DNA of 56,339 bases from assembly GCA_900472785.1 (NCBI GenBank), contig UCJH01000068.1, positions 40,714 to 97,052 on the forward strand, given 5' to 3'. Shown here piece after piece: positions 48,202 to 55,483 of this stretch (within the stretch, counting starts at the first letter, position 1; every line of letters starts with the position of its first letter). The notes under the pieces were generated by a model. That model ran no database searches. It had not been told where the DNA came from and worked only from the letters and a program-made list of their open reading frames with translations. Source of the DNA: Hyphomicrobiales bacterium. GTDB taxonomy: Bacteria; Pseudomonadota; Alphaproteobacteria; Rhizobiales; Rhizobiaceae. Position numbers and translations under genes: made by a program.

Positions 48202-49710
48202 TCAGTCCGGTGATTCGGTCACGATGATTCCAGCCTTTATGCACCAATCGCGCAAGGGCGCGAGCGCCGGATGTTGAAGCGCGACGTTGAGATAGGAAAA
48301 TGTCCGCGGCATGTGCTTCATGTAGCCCGGCTTGCCGTCCCGCTGCATCAGTCGCACCCAGATGCCGACGAGCTTGCAGTTGCGCTGTGCCGACATCAGG
48401 TGCCAGTCGCGCAGGAACGTCGCTTCGTCGAATCCACCCTGCGCATGGCGGGCAGCGATATAGCCGTCGAGAAGGGCGGCAGACAGGTCCGGCTCGATCG
48501 TGACCCTTGCATCCTGCGTCAGCGAGGCGACGTCATAGGCGGTCGGGCCGATCATCGCATCCTGGAAATCGATGATGCCGATCCGGTCCGTGCCGGTGCG
48601 GTCCTGCCGCCAGATGATGTTCGGCGAGTGATAGTCGCGCAGCAGCAGGTTTTTTTCCGAGCTTTGCAGAAGGTCGATCAGGCCGTCCCAGATCGACGCG
48701 TAGTCGGCCCGCTCCGTTTCCGAGGCCGGTTCGCCCCGCTTCCAGGGCAGGAACCAGTCGATCAAAAGCTGCGTCTCGATCTTCATCGCCGTGCGGTCGA
48801 AATCCGGGATGTGATGGATGAAATCGCCGGCCACCGAAATGTCCCGTTCCGGCGGCGTGGCGTGCAGATGCGCCAGAAGACGCGCGCTTTCCAGGTAGCG
48901 GTCGGCGACCGGCTTGCCGTCCGCATCGAGAATGCCGTCGCTGCCCAGGTTCTCGATCAGCAGGATGCCGGCATCGAGATCGGCGGCGTATATGTCGGGT
49001 GCATGCAGCCCTTTGCGCCGCAGGACCGCGCCGACGGCGACGAACGGGATCACGTCCTCGGCGATATGGGCGAGCTGTTGATAGTATTTCCCGTCCTGCA
49101 GGATCGGGCCGGGCTTGTGCCGGGCAGCATCCATCAGAAGTTTGGTCGGTGCATCCGCCATTTCGATCCGCTCATAGGCGCGCGCCGACGCATCGCCGCT
49201 GAGATGGCGGCGGCGGGCGGCGGCAATGTCGTTGTGGTTGAGAAAGGCCCGGATGGCGAGGCTGCGGGCAATCCGCTCGAGCGCGGCCGCGTTGCCCGAA
49301 AGCCGGACGGTGCGTCCGTCGCCGTCGTGCGAAAAGGCCAGTGTCAGCCGGTCCTTCGGCAGTCCGGCCAGCGCCTTTTCCGGCCATTCGACCAGGCAGA
49401 TGCCGTCCGACAAGGCTTCGTCTAAACCGAGTTCGTCCAGTTCGGAAACGTCGGCGAGGCGATAGAGATCGAAATGCGCGACGGGGATGCGCAGGTCATA
49501 GGCCTGGACCAGCGTGAAGGTCGGGCTCGGCACGTCGAGGGTTTCGTCGTCGGCCATGGCGCGTAGAAAGGCGCGGGCCAGCGTCGATTTGCCGGCGCCG
49601 AGATCGCCGGACAGTGCGAGGCAATCGCCGGCCTTCAGGGCCAGCGCCAGATCCTCGCCGAATTCGATGGTAGCCGCCTCATCCGCGAGGAAAATCTCGA
49701 TCGGCGGCAT
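48202..49710 (-). CDS. TsaE-AmgK fusion: t6A ATPase joined to sugar kinase
   Basis: 502 residues with two parts. Residues 1-150 are TsaE (YjeE), the ATPase of tRNA t6A37 synthesis: P-loop SGDLGAGKSTLAR (Lys41), then DVPSPTFTLVQAYD, VAHFDLYRL and ICLVEWPEKA. Residues about 165-500 are an aminoglycoside-phosphotransferase-fold kinase resembling AmgK: LLLRDYHSPNIIWRQ (catalytic loop) and RIGIIDFQDAMIGPTAYDVA (metal Asp). No frameshift separates the halves. The fusion is common in Rhizobiales genomes as far as I know. The start codon abuts the divL stop; murU follows 18 bp later. Confidence 0.9.
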   Translation of the reverse strand: MPPIEIFLADEAATIEFGEDLALALKAGDCLALSGDLGAGKSTLARAFLRAMADDETLDVPSPTFTLVQAYDLRIPVAHFDLYRLADVSELDELGLDEALSDGICLVEWPEKALAGLPKDRLTLAFSHDGDGRTVRLSGNAAALERIARSLAIRAFLNHNDIAAARRRHLSGDASARAYERIEMADAPTKLLMDAARHKPGPILQDGKYYQQLAHIAEDVIPFVAVGAVLRRKGLHAPDIYAADLDAGILLIENLGSDGILDADGKPVADRYLESARLLAHLHATPPERDISVAGDFIHHIPDFDRTAMKIETQLLIDWFLPWKRGEPASETERADYASIWDGLIDLLQSSEKNLLLRDYHSPNIIWRQDRTGTDRIGIIDFQDAMIGPTAYDVASLTQDARVTIEPDLSAALLDGYIAARHAQGGFDEATFLRDWHLMSAQRNCKLVGIWVRLMQRDGKPGYMKHMPRTFSYLNVALQHPALAPLRDWCIKAGIIVTESPD

Positions 49711-52200
49711 CTATTCCGCCGCTTCGGCTTTTGGCAGGTCGCCGGATGGGATGCGGCAGGTGACCTCGGTGCCCTGCCCCTCGTGGCTGTGGATCGAAAC
49801 CGTGCCGTGGTGAAGGCTGACGAAGCTCTCGACGATCGACAGGCCAAGACCCGCGCCGCCATGCTGGCCATGGCTCTCGAAGCGGTTGAACACCGTATCG
49901 AGAATATCCTGCGGGATGCCCGGTCCGTTGTCCGAAACAGTGAAGACGAAGTCTCCGCCTTCGCGGCGGCATTTCAGGCTGATCGTGCTGCCGTCGGGCG
50001 CAAAATTCGCGGCATTGGTCAGGAGCTTGATCAGGATCTGCTTCAGTCGCTGATGGTCGGCAACGAAGAGGCCGAGCATGTCCGGCGCGTCGATGCGCAG
50101 GGTGACGGCGCTTTCCTGCAGCCGGTCGGCCATCTGCAGCGAAACCTCGTCAAGGAAGTCGGTAAGGTTGATCTCCGACAGGTCGAGTTCGACGATGCCG
50201 GCATCGACGGTGGCGAGGTCGAGAATGTCGTTGACGATGGTGAGGAGCAGAGAGGAGGACGTCGAGATGTGATCGACATATTCCGCCTGCCGCTCGGTGA
50301 GTTCGCCGAAGGTCGGCGTCTTCAAAAGGTCGGCAAAACCGATGATGTTGGTGAGCGGCGAGCGCAATTCGTAGGACACGTGCTGGACGAAGTCGTTCTT
50401 CAGCGAATCGGCGAGCCGCAAGGCTTCGTTCTTCTCCGTCAGCGCACGCTCGACGCGGGCACTATCGGTGATGTTGACGAAGGTCAGCATGGTCTGCGCG
50501 TTCGGCAGCGGAATCACGGCGAAGTCGAGGATCAGACCGGTGCGCAATTCGAGCACGCCCTGGCAGGAGGGCCGCTCGTCATCGAAGCTGGTGATGATGT
50601 GGGCAAACCGTTTCCAGCCGTCCGGCTGGTCGTAGGAAGAGGTGCAGGCCTGCTCGATCGCGCGGATATGCGTGCCGGGCTTCGCATCCGTTTCGCTCAC
50701 GCCCCACAGTGCCCGGAAGGCCGGATTGGACAGCTTGATGCGACCGTCCGGCCCGAACACCGCGACGCCTTCGGACAGATGGTCGATGGTCTCGCCCTGC
50801 ACCTGGACGAGCGTGTTGTAGCGCGTTTCTAGATCGACCTTCTCGGTCAGGTTTTCGAACACCCAGGTGGCGCCGCCCTGCGGCCGGGCCGTGGCGAAGA
50901 CGCGCAGCGTCTGGCCGTTGGGCAGGTGCCAGAGATCGGTCTGCGTGTCGATCGCCTGATAGACCGACAGCGCCTGATCCTTCCACTGCTTCCAGTTCAG
51001 CTGTTCGGGCAGCTTGCCGCCGGCCCGCAACCGGTCGAGGATTTCGCCATTGCCGGGCTTGCGTTCGAGGAAGCCCATGTCGAGATCCCAGAGCGCCTGG
51101 AAAGCCTGATTGTAGAATTGCAGGCGCTGGCTGCCGTCGAAGGTGGCAACGGGCGTCGCCAGGTGATCGAGTGTCTCGGAATGGCTTTTCAGCGTCCGGC
51201 TGAGCTCCTCGCGAACGGCTTCCGCTTCGGAGACATTGATGGCGATGCCGGCGGAGCCGGACGGGCTCTTGGCATCGACGACATCGAAGAAGGTCCGGTT
51301 TCCACGGACGACGGTCGAGATCTTGTCGCGATAGGGGGTGTCGTAAGTGCTGACGGAGCGGATTTTTTCCCGGGCGACCGTGGCCAGCAATTCGCGGCCT
51401 TCGCGGATGGCAAGGGCCGGCGCAGGCGCCTCGACCGATTCGGCATAGGCATGATTGACCCAGAGAAGATTGCCGTCGGGTCCACGTTGCCATACCGGCA
51501 GGTCGATGGAATCCAGCATTGTCTGGACGGTGGACAGCGATGCATGCAGCCGGTCGCGTTCGAGCTTCAGGTCGGCCAGTTCGGCGCGAAGATTGTTGAG
51601 CGCCACGAAACGCACGAAGGCGCGGCCGCCGGACACCCGCCCCTGCGCCTCCAGGACTTCGTTTCGGGTGGTTTCCAGCACCAGGTCGAAACTCTGGGCG
51701 GTGGAACGCAGAAGCTCGATCGCTTTTTCCAGCTCGGAGGCTGATGTCGACTTGATCCAGCGGCCGAAGGCGAGGAAATCCCGGTCGTCCTGCGGCGCGC
51801 CGGTTTCGACCGGCAGCTGGCCGAGGAATTCCGGCTTGTCGGACAGGCCGTCCCAGACGACGATGCGGCGGTTCTTGTCGGCGATCAGCGCCTGGAAACG
51901 GGAAATTCGGTGGTTGGCGTCGGCGAGGGCGACGGTGAGTTCACGGTTTTCGGTTTCGATGTTGCCGCGCTGGCGGATCAGCCAGATGGCGGAAATCATG
52001 GCCGCCGAAATGACGCCGATCAGGACCGAGAAGGTGATGACCTCGGACGATTGAAAGATCGTCCCGGTGGTCAGGAAGCCATCGGCCGCGGCGCCGGCCG
52101 GCGTGGCCACTGCAACGAGCGCCGACCCGCAGCCAAGCCTGCGCATCAGGCGCCTCATCCGTCCGCCTGCGCAAACGCGCCTTAAAGAACCTGTTTCCAT
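49711..52200 (-). CDS. divL: DivL, PAS-containing histidine-kinase-like cell-cycle protein with Tyr in place of His
   Basis: 829 residues from ATG 52200, supported by GGGGAAAAG about 8 bases before it; the frame runs 26 codons further. An N-terminal signal-like/membrane part (VAVATPAGAAADG, then VITFSVLIGVISAAMISAI), a coiled linker, and three or four PAS-like domains are followed by a DHp-HATPase core. The H-box reads FVQHVSYELRSPLTNIIGF, with Tyr610 where kinases have His, the hallmark of Caulobacter DivL. The ATP lid has DNGPGIPQDILD and HGGAGLGLSIVESF. DivL modulates CckA and so CtrA activity. Confidence 0.93.
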   Translation of the reverse strand: METGSLRRVCAGGRMRRLMRRLGCGSALVAVATPAGAAADGFLTTGTIFQSSEVITFSVLIGVISAAMISAIWLIRQRGNIETENRELTVALADANHRISRFQALIADKNRRIVVWDGLSDKPEFLGQLPVETGAPQDDRDFLAFGRWIKSTSASELEKAIELLRSTAQSFDLVLETTRNEVLEAQGRVSGGRAFVRFVALNNLRAELADLKLERDRLHASLSTVQTMLDSIDLPVWQRGPDGNLLWVNHAYAESVEAPAPALAIREGRELLATVAREKIRSVSTYDTPYRDKISTVVRGNRTFFDVVDAKSPSGSAGIAINVSEAEAVREELSRTLKSHSETLDHLATPVATFDGSQRLQFYNQAFQALWDLDMGFLERKPGNGEILDRLRAGGKLPEQLNWKQWKDQALSVYQAIDTQTDLWHLPNGQTLRVFATARPQGGATWVFENLTEKVDLETRYNTLVQVQGETIDHLSEGVAVFGPDGRIKLSNPAFRALWGVSETDAKPGTHIRAIEQACTSSYDQPDGWKRFAHIITSFDDERPSCQGVLELRTGLILDFAVIPLPNAQTMLTFVNITDSARVERALTEKNEALRLADSLKNDFVQHVSYELRSPLTNIIGFADLLKTPTFGELTERQAEYVDHISTSSSLLLTIVNDILDLATVDAGIVELDLSEINLTDFLDEVSLQMADRLQESAVTLRIDAPDMLGLFVADHQRLKQILIKLLTNAANFAPDGSTISLKCRREGGDFVFTVSDNGPGIPQDILDTVFNRFESHGQHGGAGLGLSIVESFVSLHHGTVSIHSHEGQGTEVTCRIPSGDLPKAEAAE

Positions 52201-52538
52201 GGCGTGCTTTTCCCCGTTCTGCACAACACATGATGCCGGAGCCGAATCGGCAACAGCAATCACGCGCGTATTCAACACCTTGGAGCGTGCCCCGACCTTG
52301 TCAGTGGAACACGACCATCAGGTCTTTTCGTCCGGTTGCAAATCGCCACGCAGGATAACACGATGCCCCGACACAGCGGGTTCGTTCAGTCCGACCGCAT
52401 TTCCGGCATGTCTTCGTCTGTTTGCCGCATAAACGACAAGACACCCCAATTCGCGATGCTGGAGGTCCGCATCTCCATCACGAATCAATACCCGAAAACA
52501 TACTTCGTTGGGGAATCTGCGGGAAGGGTATAACGCCC
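52201..52538. promoter_or_regulatory. divL upstream region
   Basis: About 340 bp without a convincing gene between divL and the ahcY terminator. It must contain the divL promoter. Three GANTC (CcrM) sites lie at 52244, 52482 and 52513, so methylation-dependent control is possible. No clear CtrA site was recognised. Confidence 0.5.
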
Positions 52539-52578
52539 AAAAAAGAGGCCGCGATCTTTTGTCAAGATCGCGGCCTCT
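52539..52578 (-). terminator. Rho-independent terminator after ahcY
   Basis: Perfect 15-bp stem (AGAGGCCGCGATCTT and its mirror) with a 5-nt loop; on the minus strand T6 follows. Confidence 0.93.
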
Positions 52579-52605
52579 ATATGTTGTGGATTATCCGGAT
52601 AAGGA

Positions 52606-54006
52606 TTAGTAGCGGTAGTGTTCCGACTTGAACGGACCCTGCGTCTTCACGCCGATATAACCGGCCTGTTCCTCGGAGAGTTCCGTGAGCTTCACGCCGA
52701 GCTTGGCAAGATGCAGGCGCGCGACCTTCTCATCGAGGTGCTTCGGCAGGACGTAGACTTCCTTGCCGTACTGCTCGCCCTTGGTGAACAGCTCGATCTG
52801 GGCCAAGACCTGGTTGGAGAACGAGGCCGACATGACGAAGGACGGGTGACCCGTGGCGTTGCCGAGGTTCAGCAGGCGGCCTTCCGAAAGAAGGATCATG
52901 CGGTTGCCCTTCGGGAACTCGATCATGTCGACCTGCGGCTTGATGTTCGTCCACTTGAGATTGCGCAGCGAAGCGACCTGGATCTCGTTGTCGAAGTGGC
53001 CGATATTGCCGACGATCGCCATGTCCTTCATCTCGCGCATGTGGTCCATGCGGATAACGTCCTTGTTGCCGGTCGTGGTGATGAAGATATCGGCCGAAGA
53101 CACGACGTCTTCCAGCTGGACGACTTCGAAACCGTCCATGGCGGCCTGCAGGGCGCAGATCGGATCGACTTCCGTGACCTTGACGCGGGCGCCGGCGCCC
53201 GAGAGCGAGGCGGCCGAACCCTTGCCAACGTCGCCGTAACCGCAGACGACGGCGACCTTGCCGGCCATCATCACGTCGGTGCCGCGGCGGATGCCATCGA
53301 CCAGCGATTCCTTGCAGCCGTACTTGTTGTCGAACTTCGACTTGGTGACCGAATCGTTGACGTTGATCGCCGGGAAGGGCAAGAGGCCCTTGGCCTGGAG
53401 CTGGTAGAGGCGGTTGACGCCGGTCGTGGTTTCTTCGGTCACGCCCTTGATTGCATCGCGCTGCTTGGTGAACCAGCCCGGCGAAGCGGCAAGGCGCTTC
53501 TTGATCTGGGCAATGAGGATTTCTTCTTCCTCGGAGGTCGGGTTGGACAGCACGTCTTCACCAGCTTCGGCCCGGGCGCCGAGCAGGATGTACATGGTGG
53601 CATCGCCGCCATCGTCGAGGATCATGTTGGAGACGCCGCCGTCGGCCCACTGGAAGATCTTGTCGGTGTAGGTCCAGTAGTCCTCGAGGGTTTCGCCCTT
53701 GACGGCGTAGACCGGGATGCCGGCGGCCGCGATGGCGGCAGCGGCGTGATCCTGCGTCGAGAAGATGTTGCAGGACGCCCAGCGAATGTCGGCGCCGAGA
53801 ACGGCGAGGGTTTCGATCAGCACAGCCGTCTGGATGGTCATGTGCAGCGAGCCGGTGATGCGCGCGCCCTTCAGCGGCTTCGACACGCCGAATTCCTCGC
53901 GGCAGGCCATCAGGCCGGGCATTTCGGTTTCTGCAATGGTGATTTCCTTGCGGCCGAAGTCGGCCAGGCCGATATCGGCAACAATATAGTCGTTGGTCGT
54001 GCTCAT
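52606..54006 (-). CDS. ahcY: AhcY, S-adenosylhomocysteine hydrolase
   Basis: Reversible hydrolysis of SAH to homocysteine and adenosine, keeping methylation going. 466 residues from ATG 54006 ([21 protein letters not shown]) with GGAG upstream. NAD-binding [48 protein letters not shown] and [17 protein letters not shown] are the substrate and catalytic blocks; the C-terminus [22 protein letters not shown] donates Lys/Tyr across the dimer. The leader has a hairpin and a strong palindrome (separate entries). Confidence 0.97.
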   Translation of the reverse strand: MSTTNDYIVADIGLADFGRKEITIAETEMPGLMACREEFGVSKPLKGARITGSLHMTIQTAVLIETLAVLGADIRWASCNIFSTQDHAAAAIAAAGIPVYAVKGETLEDYWTYTDKIFQWADGGVSNMILDDGGDATMYILLGARAEAGEDVLSNPTSEEEEILIAQIKKRLAASPGWFTKQRDAIKGVTEETTTGVNRLYQLQAKGLLPFPAINVNDSVTKSKFDNKYGCKESLVDGIRRGTDVMMAGKVAVVCGYGDVGKGSAASLSGAGARVKVTEVDPICALQAAMDGFEVVQLEDVVSSADIFITTTGNKDVIRMDHMREMKDMAIVGNIGHFDNEIQVASLRNLKWTNIKPQVDMIEFPKGNRMILLSEGRLLNLGNATGHPSFVMSASFSNQVLAQIELFTKGEQYGKEVYVLPKHLDEKVARLHLAKLGVKLTELSEEQAGYIGVKTQGPFKSEHYRY

Positions 54007-54081
54007 GGATGTCTCCTGACTGGGTGGCATTCCGCCGGCCGGCCCCAGACAGCGAGGCGAAGGCGTGGCGCAGAATCATGC

Positions 54082-54102
54082 ACTCCCGAATGGTGCGGGA
54101 GT
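54082..54102 (-). other. Hairpin in the ahcY leader
   Basis: Seven-bp stem ACTCCCG / CGGGAGT with a 7-nt loop, extendable through GAATGC and GCAT-TTC with small bulges. About 75 bp before the start codon. It does not match the SAH or SAM-II riboswitch patterns I know. Confidence 0.45.
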
Positions 54103-54143
54103 TTGGCATTCCCCTATCAGGAAACAGGTCGGGGAGCAACAGT

Positions 54144-54165
54144 CATATAAAGAAGTCTTTATATG
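54144..54165. promoter_or_regulatory. Palindromic operator upstream of ahcY (SahR-like)
   Basis: CATATAAAGA, two bases, TCTTTATATG on the minus strand: a perfect 10-2-10 palindrome 138 bp before ahcY and 15 bp after the ptsH stop. ArsR-family SahR repressors control ahcY and methionine-cycle genes in many proteobacteria through AT-rich palindromes of this type. The regulator assignment is inference. Confidence 0.6.
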
Positions 54166-54179
54166 TTTATGTCGTTGGT

Positions 54180-54464
54180 TTACATTTCCTCGCCGAACTT
54201 GTCGGCGACAAGGGCATCGAGAGCGTCGAGCGCCTCTTGTGCCTGCGTGCCGTTCGCCGTGACGAAGATGGTGCATCCGGTGCTGGCGGCCAGCATCATC
54301 AGGCCCATGATCGAGGTACCGCCGACGGTCATGCCGTCCTTGGAAACGGAGATTTCGGCATCGTAGCCTTCGACCATCTGGACGAACTTTGCCGAGGCGC
54401 GGGCATGCAGCCCTCTTTTGTTGACGATCAGCAATTCGCGGGAAAGCGGCATAGGCGCAAGCAT
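54180..54464 (-). CDS. ptsH: HPr-type phosphocarrier protein (PtsH/NPr)
   Basis: 94 residues from ATG 54464, or 90 from an ATG four codons later. His20 in NKRGLHARASAKFV accepts phosphate from enzyme I. Ser51 in VGGTSIMGLMMLA is the HprK target. It lies 5 bp after manX. No sugar permease is present, so this belongs to the regulatory PTS of alphaproteobacteria. Confidence 0.93.
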   Translation of the reverse strand: MLAPMPLSRELLIVNKRGLHARASAKFVQMVEGYDAEISVSKDGMTVGGTSIMGLMMLAASTGCTIFVTANGTQAQEALDALDALVADKFGEEM

Positions 54465-54469
54465 TCCGG

Positions 54470-54871
54470 TTATTTACCGCTCAAAACGCGGCTGGCGACA
54501 TTGATATATTTACGGCCGGCTTCCGATGCCTCGACCAGCGCCCTGTCCATGTCGCTTTCCCCGCGCACGCCGGCCAGCTTGATCAGCATCGGCAGGTTGA
54601 CGCCGGCGATCACCTCGATCACGCCGCTCTGCATGACCGAAATCGCCAGGTTCGACGGGGTGCCGCCGAACATGTCGGTGAGGATGATGACGCCGTTTCC
54701 CGAATCGGCGGAGATGACGGCTTCAAGAATGTCTTGGCGCCGTTGGTCCATGTCGTCTTCCGGGCCGATACAGACGGTTTCGATTGCCTTTTGCGGACCG
54801 ACAACATGCTCGAGCGCATGACGAAACTCTTCAGCCAGCTTGCCGTGTGTGACAAGCACAAGTCCGATCAT
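54470..54871 (-). CDS. manX: PTS EIIA, mannose-family (ManX/EIIAMan-like)
   Basis: 133 residues. MIGLVLVTHGKLAEEF has the phosphorylated His9; GVIILTDMFGGTPSNLAI and the C-terminal EASEAGRKYINVASRV complete the EIIA-Man fold. Without EIIB/EIIC genes beside it, it probably acts as a phosphorylation-state output of the regulatory PTS. Its own promoter is likely, because a terminator-like hairpin follows hprK. Confidence 0.92.
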   Translation of the reverse strand: MIGLVLVTHGKLAEEFRHALEHVVGPQKAIETVCIGPEDDMDQRRQDILEAVISADSGNGVIILTDMFGGTPSNLAISVMQSGVIEVIAGVNLPMLIKLAGVRGESDMDRALVEASEAGRKYINVASRVLSGK

Positions 54872-54986
54872 GATGTCTATGCTCCAACTGCATCTGCAAC
54901 GCTTCGATGGTCAGATATCGCAATGCAGCAATTTCGTCCACCTTTCGGGCGGCCATCTTGGCAAGGAAAAGGCGAAGTGCAAGCCC

Positions 54987-55015
54987 AAAATGCCGCAGAA
55001 GCAGCAAATGCGGCA
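54987..55015 (-). terminator. Possible terminator or attenuator between hprK and manX
   Basis: Minus-strand hairpin TGCCGCA / TGCGGCA with an 11-nt loop followed by TTTT, about 10 bp after the hprK stop. It would separate chvG-hprK from manX-ptsH. Confidence 0.5.
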
Positions 55016-55024
55016 CTTTCGTCC

Positions 55025-55483
55025 TCAAAACGCTGAATTATGAGGCAAAAGGCACTCGAGAATCGCAAGCACATCCTGTCCATTGCCATGCGGCAAACGA
55101 AAAAGCGGAAGGCTCATGCGGTCATCGAGCCTGTACATTTCCGCCTCTGGCGGCAATCGCTCGAGGTTTGAGTCCTCGACCGGACGAAGTGCGAAGTGCA
55201 GCACGGCAGAGGCGATCGTCTCGACGGTGACTATGCCGGCGCCGCGAATCTCCAGGAGGCCGCGAATCGATACCGGGCCATGGGCGACGACCTCTCCGCC
55301 GACAGCGGAGACGAACACCTGGTCATCGCCGACGAGCGCGGCGTAAAGACCGCGCGACCGTGCCTGCGTCATCAGGGTAAGCGCCAATGTTGATTTTCCG
55401 GCGCCAGACGGCCCGACCAGCAGAAATCCCTTTGTTCCGAGCACAATGGCGGTGCCGTGGACATTGAGCTGCGGCGGTGTCAC
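55025..55483 (-). CDS. hprK: HprK, short HPr kinase/phosphorylase
   Basis: 152 residues, about half the length of Gram-positive HprK: the N-terminal domain is missing, as is usual in alphaproteobacteria. VHGTAIVLGTKGFLLVG leads to the P-loop GPSGAGKSTLAL (24-31 GPSGAGKS). LVGDDQVFV and the HprK signature LLEIRGAGIVTVE follow. Phosphorylates HPr at Ser51. Its start overlaps the chvG stop (ATGA), linking the sensor kinase and PTS control. Confidence 0.93.
   Translation of the reverse strand: MTPPQLNVHGTAIVLGTKGFLLVGPSGAGKSTLALTLMTQARSRGLYAALVGDDQVFVSAVGGEVVAHGPVSIRGLLEIRGAGIVTVETIASAVLHFALRPVEDSNLERLPPEAEMYRLDDRMSLPLFRLPHGNGQDVLAILECLLPHNSAF

Noticed and set aside
50377-50382. CACGTG inside divL as another parS
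   Set aside because: Only the central six bases match; the flanking TTT/AAA arms are absent.
54007-54179. SAH riboswitch before ahcY
   Set aside because: Looked for the conserved SAH aptamer blocks; only an unrelated hairpin and the palindrome are present.
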